Shown here piece after piece: positions 14,004 through 21,177 of a stretch of DNA of 21,578 nucleotides. A program made the translations under genes and the position numbers. This DNA is from Dehalococcoidia bacterium SM23_28_2. Its GTDB lineage: Bacteria > Chloroflexota > Dehalococcoidia > SM23-28-2. The DNA lies in the NCBI GenBank assembly GCA_001303545.1, contig LJUA01000013.1:1-21578 (forward strand), written 5' to 3'. Each line of letters begins with the position of its first letter. Within the stretch, counting starts at the first letter, position 1. Under the pieces are notes generated by a model, which saw only the letters and a list, made by a program, of their open reading frames with translations, made no database searches and was not told where the DNA came from.

Positions 14004-15266
14004 CTATCCGTCCGCTGTCACCACTAGCCGAATGCCGGTCGACAGCTCCAATCCTATCGCTTCGAATACCTCGGTCAGGTCCGAGCCCTTCGGCTCTTCG
14101 AAATAGTGATACTCGTCGGTAGCCATGGCCTGCAGGACATCCCGCGCCTCAGCGTCCTCCCAGGCCCCTCTGTCGCACTCGCACCGACTCCCGATCATTG
14201 GATCGTCCACGCCATAGCCGATGACATAGATTTCGATGCCCAGATCCTTGGCATCTTGCGCCTTCTGAATGGCGTACTCGCAGGGGTCATAGCTGTCAGG
14301 CTCAGAGCCGCAACTCCCCTGCTGGGCATCCTCCGCCTGGTTGGCCGCTCCGTCAGAGAGGAAGACTATCCCCCACTTCTCGCCGGGCCTTCCGTTGGCC
14401 TGCAGTTCCTCGGCAGCGGCCCACAGCGGATCGCCCAGGTCCGTGCCTGTTTGGGACGTCTGCAGGCAACTGATGTTGGACACCAGAGAGCTGCTCTCGT
14501 CAGGCGACCCATCGGGGTTCTGGAAGTCATCGCTCAGATGGGTAGTCACCCAGCGGGAGTCCGGCAAGTTGGGATAGGGCAACGGCGGGTTGCACCACCA
14601 CAAGAAGCAGTGATACGGTTCACCCTGGCAGTCGCTCGTGTCCTTCGCCGGGCCAATAGTCGCCAGGCCCACCCGTTGATAATCTTCATCGAACACGCTA
14701 AGGATGGCCTTGGCACCCTGCTTGGCGTTCGCCATGTCCCCATCGTCCATGCTGCCCGTGCGGTCGAGGACCATCATCACGTCCACCGGCACGAAGGGAG
14801 AGGCACCACAGAGACCTTGGCAACCGCCGGCAGTGGCTGAGACGGTGATGTTGTCCAGACCCATAAGGGGAGCGAAGTTCAGGGGAACGTTGCGCTCGGC
14901 GCGAACGACGATGGTATCCCATCTGTCCGCGGCCGGGTCACAAGCGATGTCATATTCACTGGTGCAGGTGAAGCTTATATCCACGCTGTCCCCGTCGGAT
15001 GTATCGATTCCGTTCTTCGCCAGCCACTCGCTAGCGTCCGTCTCGGCATCCGGCCAGGACTCGGGCAGATTCTGGGCGGCGGCCAGAGCAGCGGCGTCAA
15101 CAGCCTTCTGGAGCTCGCGTTTCTCATGGAGGAACATCCCCACGTCCAGCACCAGTGCACAAAGGCTCAGGACAACTATCATGGCCAGGGTGCCCAGCAC
15201 CAGGCCCTGCCCGAACTCCTGCCGCCAGAAAGAACGCAATAACCCTACTAACCTCACGTTATTCAC
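14004..15266 (-). CDS. tadG: TadG-like protein with von Willebrand A domain
   Basis: A 420-residue minor pseudopilin-like protein. The N-terminus has the Tad-type membrane segment (about 20-47: GQGLVLGTLAMIVVLSLCAL, then DVGMFLHEKRELQKAVDAAA). The outside part holds a VWA adhesion domain (about 160-400) with a metal-site motif D168-x-T170-x-S172, a later TGTDLGDPLW and VFLSDGAAN. Many cysteines are spread over the external part (CTSEYDIAC, GGCQGLCG, DCQGEPYHC, SRCECD), suggesting several disulfides. An insertion after the first VWA strand region is rich in W, P and C. GTG is the start, overlapping the tadE stop by four bases. It is likely a tip or surface adhesin of the pilus. Confidence 0.87.
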   Translation of the reverse strand: MNNVRLVGLLRSFWRQEFGQGLVLGTLAMIVVLSLCALVLDVGMFLHEKRELQKAVDAAALAAAQNLPESWPDAETDASEWLAKNGIDTSDGDSVDISFTCTSEYDIACDPAADRWDTIVVRAERNVPLNFAPLMGLDNITVSATAGGCQGLCGASPFVPVDVMMVLDRTGSMDDGDMANAKQGAKAILSVFDEDYQRVGLATIGPAKDTSDCQGEPYHCFLWWCNPPLPYPNLPDSRWVTTHLSDDFQNPDGSPDESSSLVSNISCLQTSQTGTDLGDPLWAAAEELQANGRPGEKWGIVFLSDGAANQAEDAQQGSCGSEPDSYDPCEYAIQKAQDAKDLGIEIYVIGYGVDDPMIGSRCECDRGAWEDAEARDVLQAMATDEYHYFEEPKGSDLTEVFEAIGLELSTGIRLVVTADG

Positions 15267-15733
15267 TCCAAACGGAAGTCAGCGGTAGAGCTTAAGGTAA
15301 AGGTGTCATCAATAGTGCCACCACTGATCATGCCCACCATATCGGCCAGCGGCGTGATCAGGGTGTAAACATAGCTTACGTCCACCACCACCGACTCACC
15401 CGGCTCACCGTCGGCGTTGGTGACATCGACCGTCAGGTCGTCGCCTATCGAGCCTGCCGTATCCCGCACCCGATCCTCGATGCAGGAGGCGAGCGAGCCG
15501 TATCCGGCGCAGGGAGAGCCACCCGCTTCAAGCGAAGGGCGCACAGCGCCCAAACGGCCGCCCTCGCGCGCTGAGTTGGTGACGGCAATCCAGGCATGGA
15601 AAGCCATGCCGAAATCGATAATTGCAAAAAGCACCAGGAGGAAGATGGGCAGCACAAGGGCAAACTCCATTAGAGCCTGCCCATCTTCCCCTTTGCTTTT
15701 ACGTCTGGTGATTCGTTTAAGAATAGTTAGCAT
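15263..15733 (-). CDS. tadE: TadE-family pseudopilin
   Basis: A 156-residue protein with a basic N-terminal tail (KRITRRKSKGE), then the TadE signature: DGQALMEFALVLPIFLLVLF, IIDFGMAFHAW and a following AREGGRLGAV. The prepilin-type cleavage site is after the glycine before QALMEF, so the A24 peptidase at 16544 should process it. The small external domain has two cysteines (in PCAGYGSLASC). The stop overlaps the tadG GTG by four bases, so the two are translationally coupled. Confidence 0.91.
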   Translation of the reverse strand: MLTILKRITRRKSKGEDGQALMEFALVLPIFLLVLFAIIDFGMAFHAWIAVTNSAREGGRLGAVRPSLEAGGSPCAGYGSLASCIEDRVRDTAGSIGDDLTVDVTNADGEPGESVVVDVSYVYTLITPLADMVGMISGGTIDDTFTLSSTADFRLE

Positions 15734-15765
15734 TGGATTCCCGGTGCTTGCCTGATCCTGAAGGA

Positions 15766-15833
15766 GCTCCGCGACTCAGCCCGATCGCCCAACAACACAC
15801 ATCCCTTTAAAGGACCCGGTTGAGCCGCGGAGC
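15766..15833 (-). ncRNA. Long stem-loop between flp and tadE (mRNA processing or attenuation hairpin)
   Basis: Arms of 16 bases (15766-15781 and 15818-15833) can pair at 15 of 16 positions in the leftward RNA, counting one G-U pair, around a 36-base loop. The stem starts 33 bases after the flp stop. No U-tract follows, so it is more likely an RNA-stabilising or processing structure than a full terminator. It would let pilin mRNA accumulate above the rest of the operon. Confidence 0.6.
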
Positions 15834-15865
15834 GTCCCTCACTGTTTTCAGGCCATTCCTCACCG

Positions 15866-16051
15866 CTACGGCAAGGCGCCCGTTATGGCGTCCAGCTGAC
15901 CAGACAGTGCTATGCCCAGAGCCGTCAAGGCGGCAATCGCCACCACGGCGATGAGGGCCAGGATCAAGCCGTACTCAGCCAGGGCCTGCCCTTCCTCTGA
16001 GCGGATGCGGGCCACCAACCCAAGGACAAAGTCGCCGATCTTGCTAAGCAT
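15866..16051 (-). CDS. flp: Flp-type major pilin
   Basis: A 61-residue Flp/Fap pilin, the structural subunit of Tad pili. After a leader ending EEG (residue 21) comes the mature start QALAEYGLILALIAVVAIAA, with the conserved Glu26 (+5) and Tyr27 (+6), then a short tail SGQLDAITGALP. Length and motif are classical. GGAGGTG lies 11 bases before the ATG. It is first in the leftward pilus operon and is separated from tadE by a strong hairpin, which fits its need for much higher expression. Confidence 0.96.
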   Translation of the reverse strand: MLSKIGDFVLGLVARIRSEEGQALAEYGLILALIAVVAIAALTALGIALSGQLDAITGALP

Positions 16052-16543
16052 CTTTTGTCTGCACCTCCGTATTAGGCTCCTGCTTCAGCCGCGGGGAGCT
16101 TGCAGGATCGCCTAGGTTGTGATAAGAAATAAGCGACGTCGGGCCCCGCGCACTCCGGCGTCCGGGGTGGGGATCTGCGGTCCTGCCAGGCCAGCTCTCC
16201 TCACCCCGTCCGTGTTTACTCCTCTCATACGCCCCTCTATAACCACCTCCTTCGTCCCGGCGATGGCAACAAGGCCGGCTCATCGCCTATCTAGTCTGTC
16301 CGAGAGTTAGACGCCTGAACACAGGAGGTTGTTACACTTATGTCCACTTGTTATACGAATCCCGCTCGTTCTTCACTTCAATAGACGTGCGAAGCCGCCA
16401 TCCCGTTACCCCCTCACCCTCCTCTGTTCGCAGGTTGTCCCGCCATTGCCTCCGAAGGCTCAATGCGCTACCCTCCCTACCAGTGGACAGGCCTACTCTG
16501 GCGAGCCAACCCAGATCCTCGCCAGGGACTGAAGGGAATCGTT
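16052..16543. other. Divergent intergenic region between flp and the prepilin peptidase
   Basis: About 490 bases without a convincing gene. It must hold the flp operon promoter, but no good -35/-10 pair was found on the minus strand in this GC-rich part; the only AT-rich spot is 16121-16132. In the flp leader, TCCTGC (16079-16084) and GCAGGA (16102-16107) form an inverted repeat around AGC/GCT. Short frames exist on both strands, but none has family resemblance. Confidence 0.5.
16329..16357 (+). promoter_or_regulatory. Possible promoter for the prepilin peptidase gene
   Basis: TTGTTA (16329-16334) and TATACG (16352-16357) are spaced 17 bases apart, each four of six to consensus. They lie about 190 bases upstream of the gene. 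An AGGAGG (16323-16328) with a 14-codon frame at 16340-16384 overlaps, so a leader peptide is an alternative reading. Confidence 0.35.
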
Positions 16544-17266
16544 ATGGTAATCACCGCCGCTCTTGTCGGCTTAGTAGTAGGCCATCTGCTGGAAGTGCTC
16601 CTGGACCGCTTCTACGCCGATACGCCCCCCGCGAGTCCTCTCGTGCGCTGCTCGGCCTGTCGTTCCCCTATCCGCCCCCCTCACCTCATCCCCCTGCTGG
16701 GCTACCTCCTGTACCGCGGCCGCTGTCCCGACTGTGACCAGTGGCTGCCCATTCGCGTCCTGCTGTTACCGCCGGCCAGCGCCCTGGTGTTCGCCCTGGC
16801 CGCCCTGACCAGCGACGAATGGGCACCGACCATCCTGGGCGGCCTGTTCTCCACCATCTTCCTGGCCCTGGCGACCACCGACATGGAGCGCCGCCTCATC
16901 CCCAACCGCATCGTCTACCCCGCCATCCTCCTGGCGATGGCTGTCTCCTGGGCCTGGCCCGATCGAGGCGTCGGCCAGATCTTCGCCGGCGGCGGCCTGG
17001 CTTTCGCCATCATGCTCATCGTCTACATTGTGTCCCTGGGCCGTTTCGGCTTCGGCGACGTGAAGATGGCCACCCTTATGGGCTTCACAGCCGGCTTCCC
17101 CGTCATGGTGGTAGGCCTCTTCTTCACAGCGATCAGCGCCGGTATAGTGGCGGCCGTCCTCCTGCTCACCCGAGTCATGCAGCGAGGCCAGTACATCCCC
17201 TACGGGCCCTTCATCGCCCTGGGGGCCATCATCTCCCTCCTCTGGGGCCACTCCATCATCGACTGA
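16544..17266 (+). CDS. Type IV prepilin peptidase (A24 family)
   Basis: A 240-residue integral membrane aspartic protease that cuts the leader from Flp and TadE-type prepilins. ATG 16544 is chosen over the upstream ATG 16463, because GAAGGGA lies six bases before it and the product then begins in the first membrane helix as usual. The cytoplasmic loop has two C-x-x-C pairs (C36/C39 and C61/C64), as in PilD-type enzymes that also N-methylate; short CpaA/TadV enzymes lack these. The catalytic aspartates are D113 (TTDMERRLIPN) and D172 (FGFGDVKMA). It is divergent from the pilin operon it serves. Confidence 0.92.
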   Translation: MVITAALVGLVVGHLLEVLLDRFYADTPPASPLVRCSACRSPIRPPHLIPLLGYLLYRGRCPDCDQWLPIRVLLLPPASALVFALAALTSDEWAPTILGGLFSTIFLALATTDMERRLIPNRIVYPAILLAMAVSWAWPDRGVGQIFAGGGLAFAIMLIVYIVSLGRFGFGDVKMATLMGFTAGFPVMVVGLFFTAISAGIVAAVLLLTRVMQRGQYIPYGPFIALGAIISLLWGHSIID

Positions 17267-17287
17267 TACGGAAGACTAGTGCCCTCC

Positions 17288-17315
17288 TTGACAGGGCAGC
17301 CGAATGGCGTAATAT
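17288..17315 (+). promoter_or_regulatory. Promoter of the CoA-transferase operon
   Basis: A perfect TTGACA (17288-17293) is 16 bases from TAATAT (17310-17315, four of six). Transcription would start near 17322. A small hairpin TTCCC/GGGAA (17359-17373) lies in the resulting leader, ahead of the AAGGAGG ribosome site. Confidence 0.6.
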
Positions 17316-17402
17316 TCCAGACGCAGATCGGCATGGGCATCGCCACAGCCGACTTGCCTTCCCTTCCAGGGAAAAGCTCAGACTGAAGACAAGGAGGAAG
17401 CC

Positions 17403-18374
17403 TTGCGCATACTGGCCGAAGGCCAAGGCGAATACCTGAAGCCCGACCCCGACGGCTATCGAGAGTGGGTGCGCGACCACAAGTCGCGGGCCCTAACGCC
17501 CAAGCTTATGGGCGAGAAGGAGGCCATCGACAAGTTCGTCCAGGACGGCGACTACTTGGTCTACGAGTGCACCTACCTCCAGCGCGGTCCCAGTTCCCTC
17601 ATCCGAGAGCTCATTCGCCAGCGCAAGAAGGACCTGTGGCTGTGCGCCAAGTTCACCTGGGTAACCGCCGCCATGCTGGTGGCCGCGGGCTGCGTGTCCA
17701 AGATGGACGTGGGCTTCTTCCTCTTCGGGCCCATCGTCGGCAGCGCCGTCCGCGAGGGCCGGCTGAAGATCTACGAGTACAGCAACGTGGTCATGACCAA
17801 CCGGATCATGGCCGGCAGCATGGGCATACCCTTCATCGCCCTCCGCTCCTTCGGCGGCACCGACGGCTTCAAGCACTCAGGCGCCAAGATCATCGAAGAC
17901 CCCTACACGGGCCAGCCCACCCTCATAGTGCCTGCCCTCAACCCCGATGTGGCCCTCATTCACGTTCAGCAGGCTGACGTCTACGGCAACGCCCGCATCT
18001 TCGGCACCGGCGCCTCCGACCGAGAGTCGGCGCTGGCCTCCAGGAAGGTGATCCTCTCCGCCGAGGAGATCATCGACACGGATGAGATCCGCCGCGACCC
18101 CGGCCGCACGACCATCCCCTACTACGCCGTGGACGCCGTGGTGCACGCCCCCTTCGGCTCCTTGCCGGGGGCCGTTCAGGGATACTACGGCGCCGATGTC
18201 GTCCACCTCATGGAGATAGTGGCCTCCACTCTGCTTGGCCAGATGGATCCTTACCTGCAGAAATGGGTCTACGGCGTGGACTCCCATCAGGACATGCTGG
18301 ATAAGCAGATGGGAGAGGCTAAGCTTCTGGAGCTACAGAAGCGGATGAAGATCAGCGAGGGGTACAGGCCATGA
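17403..18374 (+). CDS. Family I CoA-transferase-like enzyme, alpha subunit (GctA/IpdA type)
   Basis: A 323-residue alpha subunit of a heteromeric family I CoA-transferase-like enzyme. The start is TTG, six bases after AAGGAGG. The family's N-terminal fold is seen in KEAIDKFVQDGDYLVYECTY and the glycine-rich later parts (FGGTDGFKHSGAKII; PALNPDVALIHVQQADVYGN). The late motif PFGSLPGAVQGYYGADVVHL is typical of glutaconate CoA-transferase A and of IpdA, the steroid-ring hydrolase subunit. A YEYSN segment around E125 may correspond to the catalytic region of IpdA; I could not check this by alignment. It overlaps the beta subunit gene by ATGA. The natural substrate is unknown: glutaconate-like acids, a ring-cleavage intermediate, or another acyl-CoA. 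Confidence 0.85.
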   Translation: MRILAEGQGEYLKPDPDGYREWVRDHKSRALTPKLMGEKEAIDKFVQDGDYLVYECTYLQRGPSSLIRELIRQRKKDLWLCAKFTWVTAAMLVAAGCVSKMDVGFFLFGPIVGSAVREGRLKIYEYSNVVMTNRIMAGSMGIPFIALRSFGGTDGFKHSGAKIIEDPYTGQPTLIVPALNPDVALIHVQQADVYGNARIFGTGASDRESALASRKVILSAEEIIDTDEIRRDPGRTTIPYYAVDAVVHAPFGSLPGAVQGYYGADVVHLMEIVASTLLGQMDPYLQKWVYGVDSHQDMLDKQMGEAKLLELQKRMKISEGYRP

Positions 18375-19210
18375 CCAAGGCAACCCACTTCAACGAGCGA
18401 GAGCAACAGATCTGCCTTGTTGCCCGCATGATCGAGGACGGCAGGACCTACTGGGTGGGTGGCGCCGGCAGCCCCCTGGCATCCATCCTGCTGGCCAAGA
18501 AGCGCTACGCTCCCACCGCCACCTACGTGACGGAGGACGGCGTGATCGCCCCCGAGCCGGCCCTCCCCTTCGATCCGCTGATGAGCATGGTGAGCGCCGA
18601 GGCCGGCTATCGCGCCCTTCAATGGGTGAGCATGAACCTGGTGGGCTTCCACGCCCAGACGGGCTTCATGGACTACGGGATCATCAATGCCCTCCAGGTC
18701 GACAGCTACGGCAACATCAACTCCACCGCCATCGGTGACTACGAGGGCGAGCACCGGCGGTTCGGCGGCCCTGGCGGCGGCGACTCCATCGCCGCCCTCT
18801 GCTGGCGCACCATCGTGATGACCGACCAGCAGAAGCGCAAGTTCGTGCCCCGCGTGGACTTCATCTCCTCGCCGGGCTTCCTCGACGGCTCGCCCAGCGC
18901 CCGCGAGGCGGCCGGGCTACCTCGGGACACCGGCCCCTGGCGGGTGGTCACCCCCTGGGCCGTGTTCGACTACGACGACAACCGCCACCTCCGCCTCACA
19001 GGCGTGTCGCCTTTCGTGACCGTCGAGCAGGTGCTGGCGGAGATGGACTTCGAGCCGGCGATGGCCGACAAGATCGAGACGCTGGACACGCCCAGCGACG
19101 AGGACCTGGTGCTCCTGCGCAGCGAGCTCGACGTGCGCGGCCAGATCACCGACGTCAGCCGCTGGATCGAGCTGCGCGACGGCAGGTTTGTCTTCGCCGA
19201 GCAGGGCTAA
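18371..19210 (+). CDS. Family I CoA-transferase-like enzyme, beta subunit (GctB/IpdB type)
   Basis: A 279-residue beta subunit, coupled to the alpha subunit by ATGA. A GGAGSPLA turn (about 30-37) and TYVTEDGVIAPEP (51-63) match the region that in glutaconate CoA-transferase B holds the catalytic glutamate; E55 is the candidate here. Later parts include ALQVDSYGNINSTAIGDYE, FGGPGGGDSIAALC and FISSPGFLDG, typical of the GctB/IpdB branch. The C-terminal ~60 residues are longer than in simple family members. The stop codon overlaps that of the convergent PPOX gene. Whether it transfers CoA or hydrolyses a ring, as IpdAB does, cannot be settled from sequence alone. Confidence 0.86.
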   Translation: MTKATHFNEREQQICLVARMIEDGRTYWVGGAGSPLASILLAKKRYAPTATYVTEDGVIAPEPALPFDPLMSMVSAEAGYRALQWVSMNLVGFHAQTGFMDYGIINALQVDSYGNINSTAIGDYEGEHRRFGGPGGGDSIAALCWRTIVMTDQQKRKFVPRVDFISSPGFLDGSPSAREAAGLPRDTGPWRVVTPWAVFDYDDNRHLRLTGVSPFVTVEQVLAEMDFEPAMADKIETLDTPSDEDLVLLRSELDVRGQITDVSRWIELRDGRFVFAEQG

Positions 19211-19611
19211 ACAGCCCCCATCGATGCCACGCGCTCCGGCTCGATCTTGAAGATCATGCGATGCTCGCCGGGCTGCCGCCAGGGATACCTGTCCCGCCCA
19301 AGGTACTTCTTGGCCAGCTTGTCGATGTGCTCCTCCGCGCCCTCAGTGGTGATCTCCACCACCCGGCCGCGCACGGAAGCGAAAACATAGGGGTTACCCT
19401 CCCTGGTCACGGAGATGGCGACGCGAGGGTCGCGCCGGATGTTCCGTGGCTTTTGCCTGCCCTCTGCCGTGTTCACCAGGATGTACTTTCCGTCGAAATC
19501 GACCCACATGGGGGTCACCTGCGGCGACCCATCTGGCATCACCGTCGCCAGGTGGCCTATGTTGGCCTCCTCGAACAGCTTCTTGACGCCTTCCCGCATC
19601 TGACCTGCCAT
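19207..19611 (-). CDS. F420-dependent PPOX-class oxidoreductase
   Basis: A 134-residue split-barrel flavin/deazaflavin enzyme. It has the family pattern: IGHLATVMPDGSPQVTPMWV, then GKYILVNTAEGRQKPRNI, RDPRVAISV and a final FKIEPERVASMG. This pattern matches the branch that uses reduced F420 rather than FMN, and the gene sits in an F420 operon, which supports the cofactor. The substrate is unknown. GGGAGG lies seven bases before the ATG. It is third in the npdG-cofE-PPOX transcript, 31 bases after cofE. Its stop (19207-19209) overlaps the stop of the convergent CoA-transferase gene, leaving no room for a separate terminator. Confidence 0.88.
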   Translation of the reverse strand: MAGQMREGVKKLFEEANIGHLATVMPDGSPQVTPMWVDFDGKYILVNTAEGRQKPRNIRRDPRVAISVTREGNPYVFASVRGRVVEITTEGAEEHIDKLAKKYLGRDRYPWRQPGEHRMIFKIEPERVASMGAV

Positions 19612-19642
19612 CGCTCGTCCTCCCTTCAGAGCTCAACGCGGC

Positions 19643-20398
19643 TCAGCGGAAGAGGTCCCTTTCCGCCGGCCGGATAAGCTCCCGCGCCGAGCCTTCCGCC
19701 CGCCGATAGTCGAAGCCGCGCACGATGGCCACTGGCACCCGCGACAGCTTCCCCATCACCAGCTCAGCCGCCGCCGCCAGTTCATCGGCCACCGCCATCG
19801 TGCTCACCCGCAGGACGTAGCCCTGGGGGTCCGCCTGGCCCACGTAGTCCTTGATAGGGCTCATGCCCGCCACGCCGATGGCCACGTTCGTGTGCCCCTC
19901 TCGCCAGGGCCGACCGAAGGTATCGGAAATGACCACGGCTATCGAGATGCCGGTCGCCCTCTCCTGAACGGCGACCCGAATTCGCTCCGCCGATTGGTCG
20001 GGGTTCTCGGGCAGGAGGCAGACCATGCCCTTGCCCACGTTGGAGGTATCGACGCCGGCATTGGCGCAGACGAAGCCGTGCCTCGTCTCGCAGATGATAA
20101 CGCCCCTTTCCTGGCGCACGATGCGCTGGCTCTCGCCCAGGATCACCTCCAGCAGACGTGGGTCCTTGCCCGTTCGAGCAGCCATCTCCTGCGCAGGGGG
20201 CGACGGCTCGACCTGCCGCAGGTCCACCAGCCGCCCCTCGGCCTTGGAGACGATCTTCTGGGTGACCACCAGCACGTCGCCGTCCTCGATGTCCGACCCC
20301 TGACCCCGAACGGCCGCCAGGATCAGCGCCGTCAGGTCGTCGCCGGGGCGAACCTCGGGCATGCCGCGGACACCGATGATCTGCACTTGGAGAGCCAT
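19643..20398 (-). CDS. cofE: Coenzyme F420-0:L-glutamate ligase
   Basis: The enzyme adds L-glutamate to F420-0 using GTP, making the mature cofactor. The 251-residue protein has the family's markers: VTQKIVSKAEGR (45-56), HGFVCANAGVDTSNV (107-121) and SDTFGRPWREGHTNVAIG (158-175), which surround the GTP and metal site. The length equals the stand-alone CofE; there is no C-terminal nitroreductase domain of the kind fused in mycobacterial FbiB. It follows npdG by 15 bases with a weak ribosome site, so it depends on the upstream transcript and perhaps on coupling. Confidence 0.94.
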   Translation of the reverse strand: MALQVQIIGVRGMPEVRPGDDLTALILAAVRGQGSDIEDGDVLVVTQKIVSKAEGRLVDLRQVEPSPPAQEMAARTGKDPRLLEVILGESQRIVRQERGVIICETRHGFVCANAGVDTSNVGKGMVCLLPENPDQSAERIRVAVQERATGISIAVVISDTFGRPWREGHTNVAIGVAGMSPIKDYVGQADPQGYVLRVSTMAVADELAAAAELVMGKLSRVPVAIVRGFDYRRAEGSARELIRPAERDLFR

Positions 20399-20413
20399 AG
20401 CTTCGGCCCGGCC

Positions 20414-21088
20414 CTAGCCCTTGGGGCCGCTGCGGATTCCGACTATCTTGAGGGATGTGTGAGCCTTGTAGGTCTTGTTCAAGCTCAGGAGAAGAGCGGT
20501 GAACTCCTCCAGGTAGCGGCTGTTGGCCAGAGGGCCGGCATCCAGGGCCCGCACGCCCTCTATCTTCTCCGCCAGGGCCATCACCATTTCCTTGGCCGCC
20601 CGATCGTCGCCGCACACCAGCACGTCGGTCTCCATCGGCTGCTCGACCCGAGCAAGCCGGCTGGCGTCGAGGTGATGGAAGGCAGCCACCACCTGGGCCT
20701 TAGGCAACAGCGCCTGCGCCTGCTGAGCGGCAGAGCCCTCGGGCACCGCGGCGGCCGTGGGCCGTCCATCCTCGAAGGAAACAGGCGCCACCACGTCCAC
20801 CACCGTCTTGCCTCCGATAGCCGACGCCAGCGCCTCCAGGGTATCCCTATGGCCAGCGAAGGGAATGGTAAGGAACACTATGTCCCCTTTGCGCACCGCC
20901 TCCTGATTAGCCACCCCCGCTACGCGTGCCTGTGGCACGCGCGCCTTTATGCTATCCGCCGCCTGCCGAGCGCGCTCCGGCGAGCGCGAACCGACCACGA
21001 TCTCATGGCCGGCAGCAGCGAAGCGAGCGGCCAGGCCCAGGCCCTCCGGGCCTGTTCCGCCGATGAAGGCAAGCACCTCGACAGTCAT
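20414..21088 (-). CDS. npdG: F420-dependent NADP reductase (NpdG/Fno type)
   Basis: A 224-residue Rossmann-fold enzyme moving hydride between NADPH and F420, so it supplies reduced F420. The dinucleotide site is at the N-terminus (FIGGTGPEGLGLA, 8-20), followed by GSRSPERA (33-40), which holds the arginines expected to bind the NADP phosphate. FLTIPFAGH and AFHHLDASRL are further family points; the latter normally reads like HHLxA in NpdG. The ATG at 21088 is fixed by the Rossmann strand that begins at residue 4. There is no Shine-Dalgarno sequence, and a TATAAT box lies eight bases upstream, so the message is likely leaderless. First gene of the F420 operon. Confidence 0.91.
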   Translation of the reverse strand: MTVEVLAFIGGTGPEGLGLAARFAAAGHEIVVGSRSPERARQAADSIKARVPQARVAGVANQEAVRKGDIVFLTIPFAGHRDTLEALASAIGGKTVVDVVAPVSFEDGRPTAAAVPEGSAAQQAQALLPKAQVVAAFHHLDASRLARVEQPMETDVLVCGDDRAAKEMVMALAEKIEGVRALDAGPLANSRYLEEFTALLLSLNKTYKAHTSLKIVGIRSGPKG

Positions 21089-21096
21089 GGCGAGCC

Positions 21097-21102
21097 ATTA
21101 TA
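21097..21102 (-). promoter_or_regulatory. -10 box of the npdG operon (leaderless)
   Basis: A perfect TATAAT on the minus strand (complement of 21097-21102) is eight bases from the npdG ATG, so transcription would start at or next to the start codon. No strong -35 box is present (best TGGCAA, 18 bases upstream). On the plus strand the overlapping TATACT (21099-21104) could be a -10 box for the divergent cofG. Confidence 0.6.
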
Positions 21103-21177
21103 CTATTACCCCGAAGCCTGTTGCCAGACCTACGAGCATCCACTACGAAGCCCCGCGGGCGGCGGACGTCATCGGGC

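Noticed and set aside
16044..16283. A 79-codon frame on the minus strand, ending inside the flp start
   Set aside because: The product is arginine/glycine-rich with no recognisable pattern, and its codons do not resemble neighbouring genes. It is more likely the flp leader.
16340..16384. A 14-codon frame after AGGAGG that could be a leader peptide
   Set aside because: No run of identical regulatory codons and no terminator/antiterminator follows, and it overlaps a better explanation as promoter sequence.
16463..16543. Upstream ATG extension of the prepilin peptidase
   Set aside because: The extra 27 residues are polar and not seen in the family, and the ATG at 16544 has a proper ribosome site.
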